NCBI RefSeq assembly: GCF_029227915.1
Contig: NC_079882.1
Coordinates: forward strand, 7,378,001-7,442,000
Source of the DNA: Hydractinia symbiolongicarpus
Lineage: Eukaryota > Cnidaria > Hydrozoa > Anthoathecata > Hydractiniidae
Length of the DNA stretch: 64,000 nt
Reading direction: 5' to 3'
Each line of letters starts with the position of its first letter. Position 1 is the first letter of the stretch. Made by a program: the position numbers and the translations under genes. Under the pieces are notes generated by a model that ran no database searches, was not told where the DNA came from, and worked only from the letters and a program-made list of their open reading frames with translations. This document shows positions 22,727 to 34,357 of the stretch, in pieces.

Positions 22727-24499
22727 ATTATATAGACAATGGAATTTTATGCCAAAATTTTTCCCTACAAGTTTTTTAAAACATTAGCCAATCAGCTTGT
22801 CAAGTTTGACTGGTTTTATAAATATCCATACTCTCATATATCGGCCATTAACCATTGCACTTTACAGTTTCCTACATTTGATGCAAATATTCCAATGTCA
22901 CTCCACACCTGCAAATACTGATTCATTGCACTCACCTTCCATATTATGAAGGTTCTTGAAAAATCCCAAAAATCCAAACTATAGTCAATTTAATGGAGAA
23001 ACAACCTTTCTAATCCAAAACAACATGGTTTTTAGGACACCTGCCTCACTAGCATACAACAACATTATTCTTCAGCATCTTTCAAAGGGTTATATTGTTG
23101 ATGCAGTCAGTGTATCTCAACCATTTTGCTTGACAAAGTTGACTTATATTGCATTGTCTGTATTAAAATTGAAATAATTGTTCATGTGGCAAAATCTATG
23201 AATCTTTTATATTTCTGACAAAAAGGGAGATATACACGATCCTACTAAAAGTAGGAACCAGTAGTATTTTGACGTAATCACCAAAGAACTACCAGCAAAA
23301 TGAGGTCTCCAACAGACCAGCAGTTTTTACAAGTTTATAACCACAAGATAACGATCTTCTTCACTAGTTTACCAGTATAAGGTGCATTTTTAAAAACAAA
23401 TGTTTGTGTGGTTGTGACCCCAGCTTTGTGCAACAGTTGGTTAAAGACTGAAGTCTCCTCGAAAAAAAACATACACTTACTGCATTATTACTATCTTGTC
23501 TCTGAGAATAGTATTGATTCGCAACTTGTAACTAAATGACAACCAACTATATCAACAAGCCTTAATACGCAAAGTTTTGTTTCAGAAAAATGCCTACTTA
23601 TGGATTTTAACCAGCACCACAGCACACCAGTGCTAAGTGCAGCACACTTCCAACTGGGCCATTGCAAACAAAAAGTTTGTGAATATTTAATTTTAACATT
23701 ACCCGTTTTATTTTATTTTTTATTTAAACAGCACAATTATCAAAATTATTAGTTTTTGTCAAGTTTTATGTATATCGCATTTACTTGAGCAAAATAACTT
23801 TGATTTTCATAACATAACTCCACAACACAATAAACTACAAAGAGGAAAGATGAATGATAGCGGGAGATTAAAAATACGCTTTTGATATAGGAAAGGTGTG
23901 GAGGTATTTAGGTTTACCTTTGTCTGTGAATTTATGAACCAAAACCCACATAATTTTTTATCAAATAAAAACAGGCGTACTGAAAAGCGTTCTGATGAGG
24001 GTCCAGTTGTGTATTCCCCTATCTCGCATTTTTGAAATGCAGTAAAATTCTTAAGATGGTCAAGACATATTTGCAAGCTTTCGTGTCAGACACATTTACA
24101 TCTGCGTTCAGAATTTGTTTCGTTTTGATTAAAATAGAACATATTTTAGTTATAAAAAAAATATATGGTGGTGAGCCAAAGGTAAGAAGTAGTAAATAAG
24201 GAAAAGAGGTTATACTTTCATGATAATAAAATATGAAGTGAATGAAGGGGATTTTCTTTAATAACAAGTAGAGGACAATTGATATAAGGTATTATTTTTC
24301 ACCGTACAGTCCCTTAAGGTCATAAAGTGTTGTGCATGAAAATCCACACCTTAGGGATATCGTTGCTGCCTTACATGAAGTAAAATTGATAATTAACTGC
24401 TGGTTCTCTGGTGGTTACTTTAAAATACTGCTGGTTCTTTGGTGGTTGCTTCAAAATACTGCTAGTTACTGCTGTCTACTATACTACTATCATTTTTGC
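22727..24499. other. Gene-poor region
   Basis: No supported gene. Several short ORFs without motifs. A loose tandem array of about 29-bp units (CTGGTTCT-type words followed by GGTGGTT) lies at 24396-24475. Confidence 0.4.
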
Positions 24500-24890
24500 G
24501 ACATTATACATAATTTTGCTGATGACACCCCCATCTGTGATAGCATAAGCCAGTCAGTATTTCTACAACAAATGCAAGTAGATCTTGACAGTATTTACAA
24601 ATAGGAATTTGGAAATATGTCCTTTAATTAATAGTGACAAATTTGAATTTAGTCAATACACATGAGCATAACTATCACCAAAAACAACCTATACATAACT
24701 CCAAGCAAGTTAGATTTTCCTAACAATAATATCATTTACCCTAAATTCTTCACATTTCAAAACTGCTTACCCTTGCTTATGGTTCCCCTGTGGAAATCTC
24801 TAATCTATAGCAATGGAATACTGAGAGCCCTTACAAGCACAAGGGTTCCAGCACACTAGAAATGCCAGAAGCTTTGGGGCAAGTTTTAAA
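24500..24890 (+). pseudogene. Decayed non-LTR reverse transcriptase fragment (CR1/Jockey-like)
   Basis: In broken frames the DNA encodes NFADDTPICDSISQS, then LQQMQVDLDSIYK (compare the FADDT...LQ.DL..I..W pattern after the catalytic box of CR1/Jockey reverse transcriptases). It continues with a SDKFEFSQYT string where such enzymes have a DKCE-like segment, and near 24770 LAYGSPVWKS, like the C-terminal YASPVW block. Stops and frame changes separate these pieces. It differs from the element at 20.6 kb. Confidence 0.55.
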
Positions 24891-26046
24891 TTTTAAAGAA
24901 ACATCAAAATCTTACACATAAAAGCTCAAATCCCTTTTCTGTTGGCAGTAACCCTTTCAAAAATCGGAAATTCATTCATTACGAAAGGTTATTTTCAGAC
25001 TATATATCCATATTTTTTCTGTTATAACACACTTGTCACGATTTTATGGCTAAAATACTATTATCTTTCACCAAAATTATTCAGCCTCAACAATTTCTCT
25101 TTAAAATAAAATTCATGAATAATTAATTAGTTCTGCGGAATATAGTTTAAGTCTACGTGCTTGGGAAATTGTACAGAAAGAAATGACGTAATTATTAAAG
25201 AGAAATGTTAATAACAACAAAGATGGCTCATTATTCAGAAATTTAAGACGATCTTCATTATGCTACACTGCAAGAGCTTTAACCTTCGATAGCATTTTAC
25301 TTTAAAAATTTCAGACATGCTTGGTGAATCATGCAGCCATGATATGGTGTGCAGAAATCTTTTTATTCGGAATATTTTTCTTTTAACAGCGTTTGATGCA
25401 GCAGGGGATGCTAAGGCTATTGTTAAAAAAATAAGAATAAACAAAAAAAATCCACATACCGTTTTAACAGGGTTAACCCGAGGTTCATTTAAAAACAGAA
25501 GCTGATGAAAAATAATGAGATTGTAAAAAGTTGCTCGTAGAAGCCGATTTTTTCCTTTAATTTTGATAATTTTTAAAAAGAAATTTATGCTGACTCAGCA
25601 ATTTTAGTGTTAAGCTAAAATCATTTTATTATGTATTAAGGCCTATATTTCTAGGAAATAGTAAAAAAATGGTATAAATAAAAAACTGAGTAATTAATTC
25701 AGCTATTTGGACAGCTGAAAAAGGGTTACTGCCACCTTTAAAAATAAAAAACATACTACTTGGTTGTAGTAAAGCACTACTGCTTTATCTTTAAATCAGG
25801 AACTGACTAAGTCAGCAAAACACAGAATGCAAACATTAATACGTTTATCAACAAGAGACGCATAAGCCAAAGATGCCTTTCCTCGTGGAAGGAGTGTTAT
25901 ATTAACAGTACAACATCCAGCTTTTTATCTCAAAAGTCATGCACATGCACATAAACAAAGTTTGTTAAAAGTTTGTTTGCGTAGAGTTCTTAAAAAGGCT
26001 ACGTTTAATACAATTTGGCTGATAAATACGTAGTTAATGGAGTTGT
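24891..26046. other. Gene-poor AT-rich region
   Basis: No supported gene or repeat was recognised; short ORFs on both strands near 25235-25505 are complementary shadows without motifs. Confidence 0.4.
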
Positions 26047-26712
26047 TCTGCCCAATCTTAGGACACTGCCCGATCTTTGGACATAAATATGCCCAGTCTT
26101 AAGACTGGCCGGCCAGTCTTAAGACTGGGCAGCGTGTCAAAAGATTGAGCAGGAGACCATGTTTGGCCCACCTTCAGACTTTAGATTTAGAAGGGGTGTA
26201 ATACATAAGCTATGTTGTTTGCAAAACCCGACAAACATTCTCAGGCACATTAAAAAAATCACATTTGGGGTATGTACACAAAAAAAAAATTTGCCTGTAC
26301 TGTTGAAATGACCAGGCCACTTTGGACACAGTAAAACCTAGTTGTAGCTAGCACGTATTACATTTATAGGATTCTTATACAGTTTGTAGTAGCCAAATTT
26401 TAAAAACAAAATGTTTAAATAAGAAGAATCAGATAAATTGTATTCAACCATATTGTTAATTAGCTAGCTAGCTGGTAACTTCGTTGGATGAGAAGTTTAG
26501 CTAGTAGCTAGCTATAGCCAGCTAATATGATTGAATAGTTTACATGTTATATATAATTTTTTGGCTTGCCAAGAAAAGTTTCAGTTTACAATTTACAGTC
26601 TAAAATTTTCATTTTTCTCTTTGACTTCCACAATTGTTCTAAGATTGGACATCTACGTCCATAGATTGGGCAGTCCAGTCTTAAGACTGGGCGCGTTCAA
26701 AGATTGGGCAGA
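26047..26712. mobile_element. Palindrome-rich inverted-repeat element
   Basis: The 13-mer TCTGCCCAATCTT (26047-26059) is exactly inverted at 26700-26712. Just inside the left end is a 42-bp perfect palindrome (26090-26131), itself built from two copies of the 16-bp palindrome CCAGTCTTAAGACTGG (26093-26108, 26113-26128). A third copy lies at 26675-26690 inside the right end. GATTGGGCAG-like words recur near both ends. No ORF. It resembles a non-autonomous foldback or MITE-type element. The middle contains GCTAGCTAGC-rich sequence around 26460-26520. Confidence 0.7.
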
Positions 26713-27983
26713 CACAACACTGTCTTTAATGGCATGCACAACAAATAACATGATATATACCGTAAATACAGGATAATCATAAAACCATTATTCTGAGGAG
26801 AACACACTGCAAGTCCTAAACGATAAATGGTCCTTTGTGATTAAATTTCACCTGATATGACTTGTAGGGCTGGCCTGGACTGCTTATATAATTAAGAATT
26901 CAAGGTGGAAAAAAGTAAAAAGACTTTAATAAACTTATCATGAACAAAAGAGAATATCTTCTCTTTGATGTTTTGATAATAATGAAGGGAACTTTGTGTT
27001 TTACTCTTTATGCATGAAGCATTTCCGACTTGTTGGCACCCTTGTCTAGTCACAATCACAGGTAAACCTTACTCTCTTCTGATGATGGTCTTTCGATGTG
27101 ACCCATTACAAAAGATATATATAAAGAACCTGTTTAAAAAACAGGCTAAGATTATAGATATACCTAGCTAGCTATAAGATATCATTGTGATAAATTCTGG
27201 TACACTACAAAGAAAACATAAAACACAAAACATAAATAGAACAGACGTGAAAGCGTGAAAACAGCACAACCAACTATAAAAATGCCGAAAAACAGAAAAA
27301 TTGTTGTTTACGAGGAGTTATCGAGTCAAAAGAACACCGAGACGCGCAATTTCGTGTGGCCAGGTTCGACTCGAGGACCATATTTTGGGCGGGGGTCTTT
27401 TACGAGAGAGATAGCAGCAGATATTTTTTCGTCAATTAAATTATTTCATTATTCCTTATCTACCATATGCTTGTGTAATATATATATTTATGATTCGTGA
27501 CTCAAAAACAATTATTACACACATATATGTACATATATTCGAGATTTCTAAGACAGAAATGTGGGTCGCCCACGTTGCGTTTAGGGTGACCATACTAATT
27601 TTTGGTGTTTTAAGTCGGGAAATGCTGTTCTTCTTTTCCCAATTTTTACAAAAGTGTAAAAACATAGTCTCTATAGCTGAAACAATAAACGTGAAAGCAG
27701 CAATTTTCGTCACTATCTATGAAAAAAAACGCAGATGAACGACGAAAGAATAGCGTTCAAACAAGATACTTCATACACTCATGAGTGTTTTAGCAAAGAG
27801 GCGTGCAATAATGTTACAGAAAGGAATAGCATTTAATACAGGTGCTAAACTATTCTTTGACAACTTTATTACAATGCATAAAATATAACTTGCAAAGAGG
27901 AGAAAATACTCGTGCGGCCAGCCATCAGTCTTGTGTCGTATGGCGATTGCCGTCGTCGCGTGTGACGAAAAATACTCTTGCAT
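26713..27983. other. Spacer downstream of the tetraspanin gene
   Basis: No supported gene. It probably contains the 3' untranslated region of the tetraspanin on the minus strand. The ORFs at 27255-27738 show no recognisable motifs. Confidence 0.4.
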
Positions 27984-30900
27984 TTAGCCATCGTCGCGTC
28001 GCGTATGACGGTTTGTATGTTTTGCCCAATATCTTTTGTTAGAGTTGTCCGCAGGAAAGGCATAATCCAAATCACAGAGCTCTACATCACCTACGAAAAA
28101 ACGGACTATGTAACTATCTTTGCCTAGTTTGTTTGTCTGTTTATTTGCAACACAGAACATTCAGCCAGTTTATATCCATTTAAAACCAACCTCGTCAGCT
28201 GGACATTTTGTATCTTTTCTCACATCCGAACGGAGATATATATCGCCGTCCGCATATCAGAAAAGATGCAAGATGCCCTGGGGACGAGGTTGCGTTTAAA
28301 ACGTAATAAATAGCATTGTGTGAAGTAAGTATGCGTTTCATAGGAAACAAAAGAACTCTCACGGGTATATTGTACAAACGTTCTTAAATTGTTTTGTGAT
28401 GGATGATAGAGCTATGCGTGATGTAAACAAGGGTTAACATATACCTGCTAAATGACTTCGTTTAAACGGCATGGGAACGACTTTCGTGTGATTGTTTCTA
28501 AATGTTCTTGGTAAGTCGTGATCAGTGTAAATGCAAAGAAACAAATAGCTAAATACAATGATCGTTACCTAAAAATACAGCGGAATCCAATTAGTTTTCA
28601 TAAAAAATATCCGTCTTGCATCTTGTGAAATCATTACTACATAACCACCACTCTCGTCCCCAGGGCATCATATATTGTAGTCCCGATATCAGAAAAGATT
28701 CAAGACGTTCTAAGTTTGAGGTTGCACAATTTTGGTTCCGTGCTGTGTTGGATGTAGCACAGTTAACTCCCGGATAATGCATTTTGTTTTCATTAACTCT
28801 TAACTTATAAATACAAATGTTGCCTGTCCAGATCAACTCAGTTTGCAGGGGACTTGCATGCTCTCTCGACCGCCAATCTGTAAATGTCATCCAAACTCTT
28901 AAGTATGGATCACTGTGCAAGAAATAAACTTGTCCTTTTGATGTCAGACCCTTTTAAAATTTGTCTTGTCTTGCTTGCATCCTCGTCCCCAGGGTTTGTT
29001 GCCTATGCTAAAGTATTTCATTTTTGCTTTAGTTCGACTTAACGAGAGTTTCATTTCAACTTGTTAAAAAAAATATTTATCGGTAGCTAACTGTATACAT
29101 CCTCGTTCCCAGATATTATCGCGTAAGGGCAAAGGTGTTCTATGATAAGAGTCTGTCACATCGACAGTTTTTCATTGCCATCCCCTATTGGGAAGCATTG
29201 ATCAAATTAAAACTGCCAAAAAGTCAATCTCGTCCCAAGGGCTTTTCTACCTCTATGATAGTCTAACGGGACTGTCTCGTCAGAAATCAAAAACATAAAA
29301 GAGCCCTGTGGACGAGGTTTCGTGACAGTAGAATTACTAACGTATCGCACTAAGCAAGGCCTTACCTCTATAAATACTAACGCTGCAAGAACTCCAAAAA
29401 TATACTCTTGCTTATCTTTCAAGTAATCAATAAGCGCCGAGAAACAATCCTGAAATAAAAGTGTTACATATCAACCCCCCGTCCCTTCAGAACGTTAAAA
29501 GCCTAGAAAAGCCCTGGGGACAAGGTTGATTTAATATGCAAGTCATGCAAAAATGCATGGAATAAAAAAGGCGGGAAAGAATTTTACTGCTATCTACCTC
29601 AGTTTAGGTCAGTTTTCTGTTGAACAAATTTAAATTGTAAGTAAGAAAACTCACTTTCTTTGTTGTATGTGCTGATATAGTACCATTAACATAACAAGAT
29701 GAATGCATAGTTGAATTATAGTCAGTTGTAATATCGTCCATGGAGCAACAAGACAGCTAAAAAAAATTATTGTTAAGTTTTACCAGAAAATTTCGCGCCC
29801 ACAAACCTTTGTGATTTTGGGTCTAATTTACCGAAGTTTATGTGTGTGCTAAAAGTTTTTTATAATTTAAGTTTTTCCTATTAAACATAGATTCAAGTGG
29901 GTCATTAAAGTTTATCTCCCGCAAAAAATTTTCCAATGGCACCTTTATTATTTCAGTTTAATGCTCACGAAATTAAAATGAAATTTATTTTGAGTTTCTT
30001 AGATACTTTATAATGATTATTTTCCCACAACGATATTTCAAATGTGTTTCTTAAATTCTGTCAATAAGCTATCAATCTGCCAAAATGCGAAAAAGGTGCT
30101 CTGGGAACGAGATTGGTGCGACCTCCTAAGTACATGATATAGACGAGGCGAGGATATTACAAACCTTTTTCCGAGATATCACGAGGGTAAGGCCTAATTC
30201 CTTCTTGCATCATACCTTTCTACTAGCACGTACCAACTACACATCCCCGAATGAGTACCCTACCTTTTTTTGCAAACGAATGCGATTTTCATCACCCATT
30301 TTATGCCACCTGCTTTTCATTAAAACTTCGATCTAAATATTATGATAAAAAATATGTTTTGTTAAGACTTATACTAAGCAAAATTCGTCGTCAATCTATG
30401 ACAGACTTATATATATTTTTTGTTCGTTTTTCTATTTTATTCTATTCTAATGTTTCTTTACCCAACCTTGTCGGAAGGCGAGAATTTTTTCACATATAGT
30501 AAAACAATCGATGTTTTAAGTTTTATATTCTGAAGGATGTTAGATCTACCACATTAGTTTCCGTTGTAGACCACGAAAGAGGAACTTGTATCCATGTAAG
30601 ATAAGACCACCGCCCCTAGAAAGTGTTATTACCAACAGGGTCATTTTTCTCCTAATATATTTCTCCACGTACTATTTTCGCGCATTCATGCAAGAAGGTG
30701 TATTAGTGCGCAAATTTAGTGCATAAATTATGCGCAAAACGCGCGAAGATTAATACACGCGAAGATATATACAACATATGTTAAATTTTAAAATATTTTC
30801 CCTGTTATATGAATGGAAAAAAAATTAATGCGTATAAAATCTACTTTCGCGGGCAGAAACTTTCGCGTATCAAAAAAGAGCGCAAAATTTATTAAATAAA

Positions 30901-33900
30901 CTTTCCCGTTTCGCGGTTTCGCGGTTTACGGAGAAAACTTTCGCGAATCGATAAAAATGGTTATTTTCGCGTGAAAAAACTTTCGTAAATGCGAAAAAAA
31001 TAAATATAATATCCATCCATTGTCATTGATTTTTTTTAAACAACGAATTTTAGGAAGGGGCCTTAAATTTGATAGTGAAAAAGTTTCGCGTTTCTCGAAT
31101 TGGCTATAAATTCGCGTAAAAAAACTTCTGCGTTTTGTGGTTTTGAAATTTCCAAGGCAAAAAATTCGCGAAAAAGGCCAAAAACGCGAACGTTTTTGTC
31201 CGCGAAAGTTTCTGCCCTTAAAGTAATACAAGTAAGACATGCAGAGCGCAAAATCGATCAAAATTGATCAAATCTAATAACAGAACAAAAGTTTAACATT
31301 TATACATACCTTTTCTTTCTGTGTAAACCATACAGTTAAAAGAGACATTTCGAATACCAACATGGTAAAGATAAGGATCACGTACTAGAAGGACAATACA
31401 TATAATCACAGTAATGCCCAACCTCGTCCTTAGGACTTTTACATCAGGCAGCTAACCATTTGACGATGGTAGAGTAATACCCGAGCCAAAATGAATCACA
31501 TTAAGAAAAAATTTCTATTAGAAATTTTAATGCCAAGATATTAATTTAAAAATAACGCCATTGGGGCATTGAAACAAAGTAGTAGGACTAGATAGGTTAT
31601 TTCAACGGGCTTTATGACTAGAAGAAACAAATTTAAGCTATGGATTTTGTAATGGAGGCAAGGTGTGACCACACCTGTAAATAAGATTGCAAACGACTAT
31701 GTGTTAATTGGTTGATTTAAATTCGAGGTTTGCTCTGAAAAATTGTTTGCGTCTAAGCTTTCGTATGAGAGAACCTATAATTATCATAAAAGAAAGTTTA
31801 ATTAACTAGGGAATTTTTTCACCGAAAAGTACTGCCTATTGTTTTTAATGCAAAGTTTAAACCAATCGCCATTTCTATTGCATTTCGTTTTTTCACAACC
31901 ATACGATTTGGACAAATAAATAGACAACAAATAATATTCTACTGTAGAGTTTTATATTTTATTGAGGAAGGGACGAAGTCGTCTTACTAGTTTAATGATT
32001 CGTTCGTTTTCTTTGTGTATTCCACAGCAACCAAGTATTGCTAAAAAGAGGTGAAAAAGTAATTATAAAATTAGAATTAAAAATGAAGCAACAAAAGAGA
32101 TAAATCTCAAGTTGGTTCATCTTGTTTCATTCATGTGTGAGAGTCAATATTTTTTTTCCACTTTTATTCATTTTGGGGCCTGCCACGTTTACAGTTCTTC
32201 TTTTATAAAGCACACGATTCAAAACAACTGCTATGCTCTTTTCAAACAATAAGAGTGACAGTGATTCTGGTATCCTGTTTTTCCAAGTTAAGAACGGCGG
32301 GGTACACTTATTGCAGAATAAATCGGGGTGGATTCCTGGCTGGTCTTTTTCTAACTTTAGCTTAAAAGCTCTATTTAACCATTCCTGATGCTTTCTTACA
32401 GTGTGTACAATAGTACCAGTTACGTTTTCTCCACAAATTCTACAAAGTTTTTTTATGCAGTGGTGAGTGTTTTCCATCATTTATGACAAAAAAGCTATAA
32501 CTTTTGTTAAAAAAATACCAGGGGAGTATGGTTTTCATTAAATTTAAATAAATTCTTTTTCTCTACATCAACACAAAGACCGATCAAAAAAGAATCCACA
32601 AACTGAGATATTAGTCTAAAGGCGCACAATACTAATTTTCCAGTAATTTAGCTTGTCTATTTAAACCCTTATTTATACCGTTTCGCGCCAGTGATTAAGA
32701 AGTACACGTCTTGTGTAGACCCTTGCTTAGGCTTATACATGATATAATCGGTCATTAACGGGCGAAAATAGGAGCAACTCTACCCAGTCTAATATGCGCT
32801 GAGTTTCCGCAATATCACAATTTGAAACAGACGTGGTCGAATTTGGTGACAACAGCTAAGTCCGTTTTAAACCTTCTTGGTTTATTTAAGTGTTTGATCA
32901 AGGTTTCTTGCTTAATTTAAAAAATTAGGCGCGCTCAAAGATTAAACATCACATACATTCCAGGGCCTGTAACGTTTTTAATATGAGTAAATGTGTGATA
33001 CAAACGTAAGATATATGAAGAATGGTACAGGCTATGGAATTGAGGTTGCAACGTGTTCTGACAGAACCAACAATAGAAAGCTAAATAACTACAGCGATAC
33101 TTAACCAACAAAAATTCTTCAAACAGACTAAGCTAAAAAACTATTTGTTGATGTGGATAAAATTTGTAATTTAAGTCTTCTCTATTGGGCTATTCTGGGT
33201 GGCACACGCCGACGCATGTGTGAGTATTTTTGACAAGTTTTTTTATAAGTTTTTTGGGGCGAAGAAGTCTTGTGCAACCAGTATTTCTTTAGAAAACATG
33301 AAAAAAATTTACTTACCGATAAGGCATATGAGAGAAGCAAAACTCATGAAGCTAATATCCACGATCTATATATCGAAGTTAAAATTTTTACAAAATAGCA
33401 ACAAAAATAAATACGATGGAATAAGGGAAGGTCCAGGAAGAAAGTGTTTAAATAACGAAGTAGCTAGTCCTGTGAGTTTTATAAAAACAAGGAATCCTGG
33501 AAACGAGTTTGTAATTCTAACCTTGCTTCCCGTTACGGCGTCGTACTGTGAATTCTTTATCATTAACCACGTGAACAAGCTGACAAACCCCAATCCAAGC
33601 AGCTGTAATTAAAATAACATATTACTCCATTGGTCTTTTTTCGAAAGACAAAATTCAGTTTAAAGAGAAAGCCTCTTGACACTAATAATGTAACAGATCT
33701 TAATAATTATTTTGTTTGACCTTTTTTTTTTATAACAACACAGAAGTTACAGAACATATGTAACATAGCATATACAGAACATACGTACAAGAAACAAACC
33801 AGAAAAGAGAGAGAGAACAAATTTAAAACAAGTCATGTCTTTATCCCTTTTTTTACAATTGCAACTTCTTTTATCTGTTTGATTATCGACTGCCAAAAAC

Positions 33901-34357
33901 GTTTTAAAAATGAAAGTAGTCTGATCTGTTTACACTGTGTTTGGTATAGAATTTCTACATTCTCATGTTACAAACACGACACAATCTACACGAACTAAAA
34001 GTCAAGTGCTTCTTAGCACCATCCTCGTCCCCAGGTTCTCTATCACATTACCTAGAGTCTAAGGAAGAGGTTGTGCCAACTCACTTTTTCTAAGCGGCAG
34101 TGATTTAATTCAAATTTAGCGTTGCCTACGTTTTCACAAGGATTTCCCAATGATTACTGTTCGTTCCCGCCATTTTACTCTTTTAAAAATCAGAGAGTGT
34201 AATAGAAACAATGTACGGATTCTTGGTTAAGCGCTCTTCATAAAGCAATTCTGTCTATTTAATATATGTTTAAACTAAGCAACTTCCTTTATTAAGTGCA
34301 GCCTTTTACTCAATTTTTGTAGCTTACCGTTAGACCAGAACAATAATCCACGTCCAT
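27984..34357 (-). CDS. Tetraspanin, complete, nine exons
   Basis: Exons 34328-34357, 33522-33602, 33317-33365, 31988-32040, 31310-31384, 29655-29756, 29366-29449, 28445-28568, 27984-28090; every junction is GT-AG and in phase, giving 234 residues. Four membrane segments are visible: LLGLGFVSLFTWLMI; FMSFASLICLIAILGCCG, with the GCCG typical of TM2's end; YVILIFTMLVFEMSLLTVWF; and YIFGVLAALVFIE running on into TIIVFSYLFLCIY. The large loop is short, about 60 residues, and keeps four cysteines: LSCCSMDD (CCS instead of CCG), HSSCYVN and DCFSALIDYL. A basic cytoplasmic tail ends NRHTRRDDG. Tetraspanins organise membrane microdomains with integrins and other partners; the paralogue cannot be named. 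Its introns hold several CCTCGTCCCC elements and a RAG1-N-like ORF. Confidence 0.85.
28188..28292. repeat. Short hairpin element with CCTCGTC..GACGAGG ends
   Basis: AACCTCGTCAGCTGGAC at the left and GCCCTGGGGACGAGGTT at the right are imperfectly inverted around about 70 bp. It belongs to the family also seen at 29227-29320, 39561-39643 and 61683-61767 and, as single ends, at a dozen other sites. It lies in the last tetraspanin intron. Confidence 0.7.
29227..29320. repeat. Short hairpin element of the CCTCGTCCCC family
   Basis: AATCTCGTCCCAAGGGC and, inverted, GCCCTGTGGACGAGGTTT enclose about 60 bp. It ends about 45 bp from the coding part of tetraspanin exon 7 and lies in the adjacent intron. 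Confidence 0.65.
30851..31217. mobile_element. MITE-like element with GGGCAGAAACTTTCGCG ends
   Basis: The 17-mer GGGCAGAAACTTTCGCG at 30851-30867 is exactly inverted at 31201-31217. The 367-bp element is full of TTCGCG/CGCGAA words and so contrasts with the surrounding sequence. The minus-strand ORFs across it (30926-31261) are by-products of these repeats. It lies in a tetraspanin intron. Confidence 0.8.
32127..32480 (-). CDS. Protein with RAG1-N-terminal-like zinc-binding motif, inside a tetraspanin intron
   Basis: Single-exon 117-codon ORF with no stop interruptions. Near its N-terminus HHCIKKLCRICGENVTG is followed about 40 residues later by IHPDLFCNKC. This matches the spacing and wording of the zinc-binding region at the RAG1 N-terminus (LCRICG...IHP..FC..C), a module also carried, without the recombinase core, by some invertebrate mobile elements. 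No DDE core or RING/C2H2 segment follows; the tail is basic (KRRTVNVAGPKMNKSGKK). It lies in tetraspanin intron 3, same strand, between exons 33317 and 32040. It could be an independent small gene, a domesticated fragment or a remnant. Insect ZAD fingers are an alternative, but their C-terminal half differs. Confidence 0.5.
   Translation of the reverse strand: MMENTHHCIKKLCRICGENVTGTIVHTVRKHQEWLNRAFKLKLEKDQPGIHPDLFCNKCTPPFLTWKNRIPESLSLLLFEKSIAVVLNRVLYKRRTVNVAGPKMNKSGKKILTLTHE

Noticed and set aside
27255-28075. Cluster of overlapping ORFs on both strands
   Set aside because: No motif; those at 27842-28075 are shadows of the last tetraspanin exon.
28188-30115. CRISPR-like array from repeated CCTCGTCCCC words
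   Set aside because: Irregular spacing, both orientations and a eukaryotic context; the words are ends of dispersed hairpin elements.
30926-31261. 111-codon and 62-codon minus-strand ORFs
   Set aside because: They cross the ends of a MITE and derive from its TTCGCG repeats.
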